Source: Actinomycetota bacterium
GTDB lineage: Bacteria > Actinomycetota > Actinomycetes > Nanopelagicales > Nanopelagicaceae
Assembly: GCA_947377725.1 (NCBI GenBank)
Contig: CANCGX010000044.1
Span: 1 to 8,636 of the forward strand
Length of the DNA stretch: 8,636 nt
Direction: 5' to 3'
Positions 1 through 5,540 of this stretch are shown here, piece after piece. Below the pieces are notes generated by a model. That model worked only from the letters and a program-made list of their open reading frames with translations, searched no databases and had not been told where the DNA came from. The stretch's first letter is position 1, and the number at the start of each line of letters is the position of its first letter. The translations under genes were made by a program, and so were the position numbers.

Positions 1-11
1 GGTTTCTGTTG

Positions 12-39
12 TTGCAAAGTATACCCCAGGGGGTATACC
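12..39 (+). promoter_or_regulatory. candidate sigma70-type promoter of the sulfur operon
   Basis: A -35-like TTGCAA lies at 12-17 and a -10-like TATACC at 34-39, with a 16-bp spacer. The expected transcription start is near 46, giving a leader of roughly 24 nt before the GTG at 70. The -10 box sits inside the double palindrome at 19-52, so a bound repressor would block polymerase. The -10 matches TATAAT at four of six positions. TATACA at 48-53 is an alternative -10, but it has no good -35. Inferred from position and motif only. Confidence 0.4.
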
Positions 40-52
40 CTCTGGGGTATAC
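19..52. promoter_or_regulatory. two overlapping CsoR/CstR-type operators
   Basis: Two copies of the 20-bp palindrome GTATACCC-N4-GGGTATAC occur at 19-38 (spacer CAGG) and 33-52 (spacer TCTG). They share GTATAC at 33-38, and their centres are 14 bp apart. The outer arms 19-29 and 42-52 are also perfect inverted repeats of each other. AT-flanked C-tract/G-tract palindromes with a short spacer are the known DNA targets of the CsoR/FrmR/CstR repressor family, and a CstR-like gene lies in the same operon at 1718. Repression of the operon and autoregulation are inferred. A second identical palindrome was not seen elsewhere in the window. Confidence 0.8.
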
Positions 53-59
53 AACCAAT

Positions 60-64
60 GGAGG
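60..64 (+). promoter_or_regulatory. ribosome binding site that sets the sqr start at GTG 70
   Basis: GGAGG at 60-64 stands 5 nt before GTG at 70. The in-frame ATG at 58 overlaps this site and has no purine-rich sequence ahead of it, only the end of the operator. GTG 70 also places the first beta strand of the FAD fold (AKVLILGAGVAG) directly at the N-terminus. Confidence 0.75.
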
Positions 65-69
65 TTAAC

Positions 70-1527
70 GTGGCAAAAGTGCTTATTCTTGGCGCTGGAG
101 TTGCAGGGCACACAGCTGCTTTGCACGCCAAGAGAATGCTTGGCAAAGAGAACGAAATCATCGTTATTTCGCCAAATTCTAAATACAACTGGATTCCATC
201 CAATATCTGGGTGGGCGTAGGAAAGATGAGCGCCGATCAGGTAACTTTCCCACTAGCCCCTGTTTATGCGAAAAAGGGAATTACTTTCCACCAAGCGTTG
301 GCTCAAGAGATTCATCCTGAGGGCGATGCCACAACCGATTCTGGCTTTGTCCAAGTCACCTATACGGATTCGGCAAGAAATGGTGAAGTAGCAAAGATCG
401 AATACGACTTTCTGGTTAACGCCACAGGACCAAAATTGAACTTTGCAGCAACACCGGGACTTGGGCCTGATGGGCATACAGTTTCAGTCTGCACTTATGG
501 GCATGCGATTGAAGCGGCACACTCATTAAAAGAAGTTATTTCCGTGATGAAAACTGGTAAACGTCAAGCAATCGCAATTGGCGTAGGCCATGGAACATGT
601 ACCTGTGAGGGCGCTGCCTTTGAATACACCTTCAATGTCGAACACGAGCTTCGCGCGGCTGGCGTTCGAGACCTAGCCGACATTACGTACATTACGAATG
701 AATACGAACTCGGCGATTTTGGTGTCGGGGGAATGGTTTTCTCTCAACAAGGTTTTCAAACATCGAGCAAGATGTGGACAGAATCCTTATTCCGTGAACG
801 AAACATTAAAGCAATTCTTGGCGCGCACGTCGAAAAAATTGAACCAAATGAAGTTCACTACGAGTTGGTAGATGGAACGAAAGACATTTTGAAATTTGAT
901 TTCGCAATGTTGCTTCCACCATTTCGTGGGGTTGACTTAAAAGCCTTTGATAAAAGCGGTGCTGATATTTCAGAGAAAATCTTTGCTCCATCTGGTTTCA
1001 TGAAAGTAGATGCGGACTACTCGGGTAAGCCTTACGAAGAGTGGCTAGCTTCTGATTGGCCAAAGACTTATCGAAATCCCTTGTATCCAAATGTATTCGC
1101 AGTAGGAATTGCATTTGCACCGCCGCATCAAATTTCCAAGCCTCGCAAATCTCCAAATGGAACTCTTATTGCGCCATCCCCACCACGGACCGGAATGCCC
1201 TCAGGAATCATGGGCAAAACAGCGATTTTAAGTATTCGCGAACTCATCAAGAGTGGAAACGGGGCATCTGTCGCTTCAGCATCGATGTCCGATATGGGCG
1301 CCGCCTGTGTTGCTTCGGCAGGTACGGGCTTACGAGGTGGATCGGCTGCATCTATGACGATGTACCCAGTCGTTCCAGATTATGTGAAATATCCAAACAC
1401 GGGAAGAAGTACTGACGATACATACGGCGAGATTGGGCTTGCTGGCCATTGGATCAAACTTCTCCTTCATTACATGTTTATCTACAAGGCAAAGGGCCGC
1501 TTCGGCTGGTTCTTGATACCGGAATAA
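70..1527 (+). CDS. sqr: sulfide:quinone oxidoreductase-type FAD flavoprotein
   Basis: The 485-aa protein from GTG 70 is an FAD-dependent oxidoreductase of the SQR/flavocytochrome c sulfide dehydrogenase family, expected to oxidise sulfide to polysulfide or persulfide and pass electrons to membrane quinone. Residues 5-13 carry the dinucleotide-binding GxGxxG (GAGVAG), and NWIPSNIWVGVG near 40-51 is SQR-like. Cysteines are few: C141 (VCTYGHA), C177 and C179 (GTCTCEGAAFEY) and C413 (GAACVAS). C179 aligns by eye with the redox Cys of the SQR GPAYEF-type motif, and C141 and C413 are candidates for the other conserved cysteines. The C-terminus (HWIKLLLHYMFIYKAKGRFGWFLIPE region, broken here: helix 460-475, then a basic-aromatic tail) looks like the amphipathic monotopic membrane anchor of SQRs. 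There is no signal peptide, so it should act on the cytoplasmic membrane face. It is first in the operon behind a CstR-type operator. A polysulfide-linked relative other than true SQR is possible; the SQR subtype was not determined. Confidence 0.85.
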   Translation: MAKVLILGAGVAGHTAALHAKRMLGKENEIIVISPNSKYNWIPSNIWVGVGKMSADQVTFPLAPVYAKKGITFHQALAQEIHPEGDATTDSGFVQVTYTDSARNGEVAKIEYDFLVNATGPKLNFAATPGLGPDGHTVSVCTYGHAIEAAHSLKEVISVMKTGKRQAIAIGVGHGTCTCEGAAFEYTFNVEHELRAAGVRDLADITYITNEYELGDFGVGGMVFSQQGFQTSSKMWTESLFRERNIKAILGAHVEKIEPNEVHYELVDGTKDILKFDFAMLLPPFRGVDLKAFDKSGADISEKIFAPSGFMKVDADYSGKPYEEWLASDWPKTYRNPLYPNVFAVGIAFAPPHQISKPRKSPNGTLIAPSPPRTGMPSGIMGKTAILSIRELIKSGNGASVASASMSDMGAACVASAGTGLRGGSAASMTMYPVVPDYVKYPNTGRSTDDTYGEIGLAGHWIKLLLHYMFIYKAKGRFGWFLIPE

Positions 1528-1540
1528 GGGGCAGACCATC

Positions 1541-1714
1541 ATGGGAATAGATAATCCAAATGAAAGCATCAGTAAAGCTCCTCTCCCAACAGAGAAGACG
1601 CTTAGGCAGCGTAGAAATATTTTTCTACAGTTTCTTCGATTCTGCGCAATCAATTTAAAAATGATCAAAATGATTCGAAAAGGACATCACCCGATGGAAA
1701 AGAAAGGGAAGTAA
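1541..1714 (+). CDS. 57-aa basic small protein between sqr and cstR
   Basis: The frame runs ATG 1541 to TAA 1712-1714. AAGGGG at 1526-1531 lies 9 nt upstream, and the gene starts 13 nt after the sqr stop and ends 3 nt before the cstR start. This exact fit between two co-oriented genes supports a real gene. The N-terminal ~20 residues are polar (MGIDNPNESISKAPLPTEKT). Residues 27-47 form a probable amphipathic or membrane-surface helix (NIFLQFLRFCAINLKMIKMI), followed by a basic RKGHH (46-50) and a lysine-rich tail. The single Cys is C35. I recognise no named family. A small membrane-associated partner of SQR, or a subunit contacting quinone or FAD protein, is a guess from position only. Confidence 0.7.
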   Translation: MGIDNPNESISKAPLPTEKTLRQRRNIFLQFLRFCAINLKMIKMIRKGHHPMEKKGK

Positions 1715-1717
1715 TCA

Positions 1718-2008
1718 ATGGCAACGAAAGCAACCCCAACCCACATCCTTCAAAATGAAGAGACAGTTTCAGCAATCATCGCGCGAGTAAAAAGAGCACA
1801 AGGTCAACTTGGAGCAGTAGCTCGAATGCTGGAAGAAGGTCGCAATTGTGACGAAGTGGTTCATCAAATGTCTGCTGTAGCAAAAGCTGTAAACACAGCT
1901 GCCTTCACTTTGATTTCCGCAAGTCTTGAGGAATGCATCCTTGAAGGAAAAAGTGATCAAAAGCAAGTCTCCGATAAATTACAAAAACTATTCTTAAGTT
2001 TGGCGTGA
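1718..2008 (+). CDS. cstR: CstR-like persulfide-sensing repressor (CsoR/FrmR family)
   Basis: This 96-aa all-helical protein has the family length and the signature RVKRAQGQLGAVARMLEEGRNC at 23-44 (read in two parts: RVKRAQGQL, then EEGRNC). In copper sensors the ligands are Cys-x24-His-x3-Cys. Here the cysteines are kept as C44 and C73, 29 residues apart, but the His position is S69. Absence of that His with both Cys kept is the pattern of CstR, which reacts with persulfides to form inter-subunit sulfur bridges, rather than of Cu(I)-binding CsoR or formaldehyde-sensing FrmR. The ATG at 1718 follows AGGGAAG at about 1705-1711. The gene lies inside the operon whose leader carries matching palindromes at 19-52, so autoregulation is expected. 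The sensing chemistry is inferred from residues and neighbours. Confidence 0.85.
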   Translation: MATKATPTHILQNEETVSAIIARVKRAQGQLGAVARMLEEGRNCDEVVHQMSAVAKAVNTAAFTLISASLEECILEGKSDQKQVSDKLQKLFLSLA

Positions 2009-2015
2009 ATATAAA

Positions 2016-2411
2016 ATGAAAAAATTAAAGCTCATCAGTGTTTTACTCGTATCTGTCGTCGCACTAACCGCCTGTGGCGGATCAGGAGGAAAAGTGACCA
2101 ATTTAAATGTAAGTGAATTCGCAACCAAGATTTCAGATTCGTCTGTAACACTTGTAGATGTCCGCACGCCAGGTGAATTTATGTCAGGCCATATAGCAGG
2201 GGCGACAAACATTGATTTTGAATCCAGAACTTTTGAAGCTGATATTCAAAAACTTGATAAGGCAAAGGTTTACGCGGTTTATTGCCGAAGTGGAAATCGT
2301 TCGGGTCAAGCAACAGCACTCATGGCGAAAGATGGATTTAAGGCTGTTTTTAACCTAAATGGGGGAGTGATTGATTGGACCGGCGCAGGCCAGTCTTTGG
2401 TCACAAATTAA
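2016..2411 (+). CDS. rhodanese-domain lipoprotein, extracytoplasmic sulfurtransferase
   Basis: A 131-aa protein. Residues 1-20 are a lipoprotein signal: KK at 2-3, a hydrophobic core, then lipobox LTAC with lipidated C20, followed by a GGSGG linker. Residues 29-128 form a single rhodanese fold with LVDVRTPGEFMSGHI (46-60) and active-site loop CRSGNRS at 90-96. C90 is the persulfide-carrying cysteine. It would transfer sulfane sulfur at the outer face of the membrane. It starts 7 nt after cstR with only a weak ribosome binding site, so translational coupling is likely. Single-domain lipoprotein rhodaneses occur in many Actinobacteria; the physiological donor and acceptor here are not known. 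Confidence 0.88.
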   Translation: MKKLKLISVLLVSVVALTACGGSGGKVTNLNVSEFATKISDSSVTLVDVRTPGEFMSGHIAGATNIDFESRTFEADIQKLDKAKVYAVYCRSGNRSGQATALMAKDGFKAVFNLNGGVIDWTGAGQSLVTN

Positions 2412-4058
2412 ATGAAACGAATAGTTGTAATCGGTGGGGTAGCGGGGGGCATGTCCTTCGCTGCTCGCATGAGACGTCTGGATGAAACCGCAGAGATTAT
2501 TGTTTTAGAGAAGAGTGGCTTCGTTTCCTATGCCAACTGCGGACTTCCTTACTACTTGGGCGGGGTAATCGAGAAAGAAGAATCGCTTCTGCTCCAAACT
2601 CCCGAAAGTCTTTGGAAACGTTTCAGGCTTGAAGTTCGAACCGGTTCGGAAGTACTTCGAATCGATCCCGCTGCAAAACAAGTTGATGTAGTCAATCGCG
2701 CTGATGGTCAGGAATATTCTCTTTCATACGATTTTCTTATTTATAGTCCTGGGGCAGCTCCTGTTCGTCCGAACCTTCCAGGAATCGAACGATCACTTTC
2801 CTTACGCAATGTCGAAGATGTAAAGAAGCTTTTTAACGTAGTTACTCATCGTCCAAAAAGTGCTGTGGTAATTGGTGGCGGATTTATCGGAGTTGAGGTT
2901 GCAGAAAATCTTGTTCATCGAGGAATTCCAACTTCACTTGTAGAAGCGCTAGATCAAGTGTTAATGCCACTTGATCCAGAGATGATTACCTTTGTTCACA
3001 ATGAGCTTGAATCAAAAGGGGTCGAGCTTTACCTCGGTTCTGCTCTAGCTTCAATCACTCCGAACTCTGTAGTGCTTGCGAATGGAATTGAAATCGAAGC
3101 CGAATTAGTCATCATGGCTATTGGTGTTCGTCCAGAAATTACTCTAGCAAAATCAGCTGGCTTAGTAATAGGCGAGCGCGGTGGAGTGAAAGTTGATGAA
3201 TTCAACCGAACAAGTGATTTAAGTATTTATGCAGTCGGTGACGCAGTCGAAAAGACTGATGCCCTTGATGGAAACGCAGCGCTTGTGCCGCTTGCGAATA
3301 TCGCAAATCGACATGGCAGAGTAATCGCAGATCACATTGCAGGGAAGAAAGTTCGCCCTGTCGCCGCACAAGGCACAGCAATTGTGAAGGTCTTTGACTT
3401 AACAATCGCAACATCTGGATGGAGTGAAAAGAAGTTGAAGGCGGCAGGTCGTGACTTTGTTGCGGTTCATAACCATCCAGCCTCGCACGCGGGCTATTAC
3501 CCAGGTGCTCAAGGGATGGCGTTAAAACTTTTGATTGACCCAAAAACTCAACTAATTCTTGGAGTGCAAGGCGTTGGCAAAGAAGGCGTGGATAAGCGAA
3601 TCGACGTTATTGCGACCGCGATGCGTGGAGGAATTACGGCGCCAGAACTTGCCGATCTTGAGTTGGCGTACGCCCCTCCTTTTGGGTCTGCGAAAGATCC
3701 AGTAAATATGTTGGGTTATATCTCGGAAAACGTCTTATCTGGGATTACTCCAACGGTTCAATGGAATGAAGTCGAGAGCAAGGTCGCGGAAGGCTTCACA
3801 ATTCTCGATGTTCGATCCGTGGGAGAAGTTGACCGCGGAACTTTGCCAGGCGCAATTAATGTTCCCATTGATGAAATTCGTGAACGTAAAGAGGAAATAC
3901 CTCAAGGAAAGATTCTTGTCACCTGCCAAGTGGGGCAACGTGGTCATGCAGCAACTCGCTTATTACGCGAACTAGGGCACGATGCGGTCAATCTCGATGG
4001 CGGATATATGACATGGAGCAATTCACCAGCAAATAAAAAAGAGAAAGTAGGAAAGTAA
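2412..4058 (+). CDS. CoA-disulfide/CoA-persulfide reductase with C-terminal rhodanese domain
   Basis: The 548-aa protein has the length and order of CoADR-RHD fusions. FAD-binding GGVAGG is at 8-13. The catalytic cysteine is C43 in SYANCGLPYYLGG. NAD(P)H binding is at 152-160 (VVIGGGFIG), and the second FAD motif is IYAVGDA at 272-278. Tyrosines matching the pair essential in CoADR are Y362/Y363 (SHAGYYPGA) and Y420 (LAYAPPF). The rhodanese domain covers about 447-540 with active-site C505 in TCQVGQRGH. Characterised relatives reduce CoA persulfide, CoA disulfide or polysulfide with NAD(P)H, releasing sulfide, with the rhodanese Cys passing sulfur to the flavin site. The ATG directly abuts the previous stop codon (no gap), implying coupled translation. 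It is predicted to be cytoplasmic. The physiological direction, polysulfide reduction versus sulfur shuttling, cannot be read from sequence. Confidence 0.9.
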   Translation: MKRIVVIGGVAGGMSFAARMRRLDETAEIIVLEKSGFVSYANCGLPYYLGGVIEKEESLLLQTPESLWKRFRLEVRTGSEVLRIDPAAKQVDVVNRADGQEYSLSYDFLIYSPGAAPVRPNLPGIERSLSLRNVEDVKKLFNVVTHRPKSAVVIGGGFIGVEVAENLVHRGIPTSLVEALDQVLMPLDPEMITFVHNELESKGVELYLGSALASITPNSVVLANGIEIEAELVIMAIGVRPEITLAKSAGLVIGERGGVKVDEFNRTSDLSIYAVGDAVEKTDALDGNAALVPLANIANRHGRVIADHIAGKKVRPVAAQGTAIVKVFDLTIATSGWSEKKLKAAGRDFVAVHNHPASHAGYYPGAQGMALKLLIDPKTQLILGVQGVGKEGVDKRIDVIATAMRGGITAPELADLELAYAPPFGSAKDPVNMLGYISENVLSGITPTVQWNEVESKVAEGFTILDVRSVGEVDRGTLPGAINVPIDEIRERKEEIPQGKILVTCQVGQRGHAATRLLRELGHDAVNLDGGYMTWSNSPANKKEKVGK

Positions 4059-4060
4059 AT

Positions 4061-4240
4061 ATGTGCAGTAGAACTACATGCCGTAAATGTGGCAAAGCTT
4101 CTTGGTCAGGTTGCGGGCAACACGTTGCTCAGGTTATGAAGGGGATTCCAAAGTCCCAACAATGTGCGGGTCACGCAAACGATCCTAAAGAACCTAAGGG
4201 TCCCGGTCTATTTTCACGACTATTTGGAAAGAAGGCGTAA
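4061..4240 (+). CDS. Cys-rich mini-protein A (59 aa), zinc-ribbon-like
   Basis: The frame starts 2 nt after the reductase stop, preceded by AGGAAAG at about 4049-4055. The N-terminal half reads MCSRTTCRKCGKASWSGCGQH, here split as MCSRTTC and RKCGKASWSGCGQH. Putative metal or sulfur ligands are C2, C7, C10, C18, H21, C35 and H38. The C-terminal tail (41-59) is lysine/proline-rich and ends in a short hydrophobic stretch (GLFSRLFGKKA). Tiny proteins with this MC-x4-C-x2-CGK-x-W-x-GCGQH pattern are familiar as uncharacterised proteins in bacteria, but I know of no function. It is a paralogue of the next gene. Zn binding, or acting as a persulfide acceptor in a sulfur operon, is inference. Confidence 0.85.
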   Translation: MCSRTTCRKCGKASWSGCGQHVAQVMKGIPKSQQCAGHANDPKEPKGPGLFSRLFGKKA

Positions 4241-4242
4241 AA

Positions 4243-4389
4243 ATGTGCAGTGCAGTTCGATGCGATAAATGCGGTAAAGCAACGTGGGCTGGCTGCGGTC
4301 AGCATATTGAAGAAGCCCTTGAAGGGTTTTCAGATGCAGAAAAATGTAAGTGTGACAATGATTTGTCAGCTTGGACACCAGGCAACTAA
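4243..4389 (+). CDS. Cys-rich mini-protein B (48 aa), paralogue of A
   Basis: The ATG at 4243 is 2 nt past the stop of mini-protein A, with GAAGG at 4231-4235 as ribosome binding site. It keeps the same frame of residues: C2, C7, C10, CGKA at 10-13, W15, GCGQH at 17-21, and C35. It adds C37 (KCKCD) and lacks the basic tail, ending in LSAWTPGN. The shared core is well conserved at protein level but diverged in codons, so the duplication is not recent. The two copies may be differentiated, with A basic at its C-terminus and B acidic. No function is recognised. Confidence 0.85.
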   Translation: MCSAVRCDKCGKATWAGCGQHIEEALEGFSDAEKCKCDNDLSAWTPGN

Positions 4390-4392
4390 ATC

Positions 4393-4761
4393 ATGGCTCT
4401 CATAAATGTAACTGGACCTGAATTCGAAGAACTCGTGCCTAAAGATGGAGTTCTTTTTGTGGACTTCTGGGCAGCCTGGTGTGGTCCTTGCCGCGGCTTT
4501 GCACCCGTATTTGAAGCCGCTGCCGAGAAATATCCTGAAATAACTTTTGCAAAAGTTGATACTGATGCAGAAAGAGATCTTGCGTCAGCAGCGGGAATTA
4601 CTTCAATTCCAACGCTCATGGCATTTCGCGACGGAGTGTTAGTCTTCCGGCAACCTGGAGCGATGCCCGCACCAGGATTTGAAGAACTTATTCAAGCTGT
4701 ATTGAAGATCAATATGGATGAAGTTCGCGCAGAGATTGCCAAGGAAGAGAGTAAGAGTTAA
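4393..4761 (+). CDS. thioredoxin
   Basis: This 122-aa protein has a standard thioredoxin fold: FVDFWAAWCGPC with redox cysteines C30 and C33, buried acid D24, the VDTD strand near 55-58, and cis-proline P73 in SIPTLM. There is no signal peptide, so it is cytoplasmic. It differs from a minimal thioredoxin by a charged helical extension of about 17 residues (106-122, MDEVRAEIAKEESKS region). In this operon it may reduce persulfides on the rhodaneses, SQR products or the repressor. The start is 3 nt after the previous stop, and the stop codon TAA shares its last base with the next ATG. A housekeeping trxA is probably elsewhere; that is an assumption. Confidence 0.92.
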   Translation: MALINVTGPEFEELVPKDGVLFVDFWAAWCGPCRGFAPVFEAAAEKYPEITFAKVDTDAERDLASAAGITSIPTLMAFRDGVLVFRQPGAMPAPGFEELIQAVLKINMDEVRAEIAKEESKS

Positions 4762-5540
4762 TGGAGACAGCCGCAGGAAATATTTGGAGAGAATCACTTG
4801 CGGCATGGGCAATTCCTAAAGAGATTTTGGATAAAGCTCCGGAAGATCCGTGGATTCATCCACCGGTTATGTTTCAACTGCCCGATGTGATTGAAGATTC
4901 GATTTCTCATCAACGTGCACGTGATGCAATCACCCCCGGAGGATCAATTCTTGATATTGGTTGCGGGGGAGGAATTGCAGCATTTGCAGTAACGCCACCA
5001 GCAGCGCATGTAATTGGCGTTGACCATCAGAGTGAAATGCTTAAGATGTTTGAGGAAAACGCGAAATCTCGTGGCTTAACTTCGCAAGTATTTGATGGTT
5101 TTTGGCCTGCAGTTGCAGCGGATGTACCCGTTGCTGACGTTGCGGTTGCCCACCATGTCATGTACAACGTTTCGCCCGTTGAGGATTTCTTACTTGGCAT
5201 GAATGCACACGCTTCGAAGCGAGTTGTTATTGAGATGCCACAACGCCATCCACTTACTACAGCTGCACCATTGTGGAAACATTTTTGGAATCTCGATCGA
5301 CCAACACAGCCACTTCCATCGGACTTAATGAGCGTGCTTGCGGAGGTGGGAATTGAGGCTCATTTAGAGCTGTGGGACGGCTCTATGAGGGTAGAAGCAG
5401 ACTTAGCTTCACAAGCTCATTTTTCCCGCATTCGGCTTTGCTTGCCCGAGTCTCGTGAACCTGAAGTTTTGGAATTTCTAAGAAATGAACCAAAAGTTGC
5501 GATTAGAAATCTCGCTACGATTTGGTGGGACGTGAAGTAA
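4761..5540 (+). CDS. class I SAM-dependent methyltransferase
   Basis: A 259-aa soluble protein with Rossmann methyltransferase motif I ILDIGCGGG at 63-71 and acidic residue D88 (VIGVDHQ) at the end of strand 2 for the SAM ribose. The remaining methyltransferase core runs to about residue 190, and the C-terminal part is family-specific. Only one Cys outside the motif I region is obvious (RLCLPE), so there is no clear metal site. The ATG overlaps the thioredoxin stop by one base, typical of coupled genes. The substrate is not identifiable from sequence. Its place in a sulfide/persulfide operon beside a second methyltransferase makes a thiol, quinone or lipid substrate possible, but this is inference. 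Confidence 0.8.
   Translation: METAAGNIWRESLAAWAIPKEILDKAPEDPWIHPPVMFQLPDVIEDSISHQRARDAITPGGSILDIGCGGGIAAFAVTPPAAHVIGVDHQSEMLKMFEENAKSRGLTSQVFDGFWPAVAADVPVADVAVAHHVMYNVSPVEDFLLGMNAHASKRVVIEMPQRHPLTTAAPLWKHFWNLDRPTQPLPSDLMSVLAEVGIEAHLELWDGSMRVEADLASQAHFSRIRLCLPESREPEVLEFLRNEPKVAIRNLATIWWDVK

Noticed and set aside
1056..1415. Plus-strand 119-codon frame inside sqr
   Set aside because: It is an alternative reading frame of a clear flavoprotein gene, with no family resemblance; its Cys and Arg content is typical of a shadow frame.
1718..2008. Copper-sensing CsoR or formaldehyde-sensing FrmR as identity of the repressor
   Set aside because: The copper-ligand His position is Ser69, there is no copper transporter or formaldehyde dehydrogenase nearby, and the neighbours are sulfide/persulfide genes.
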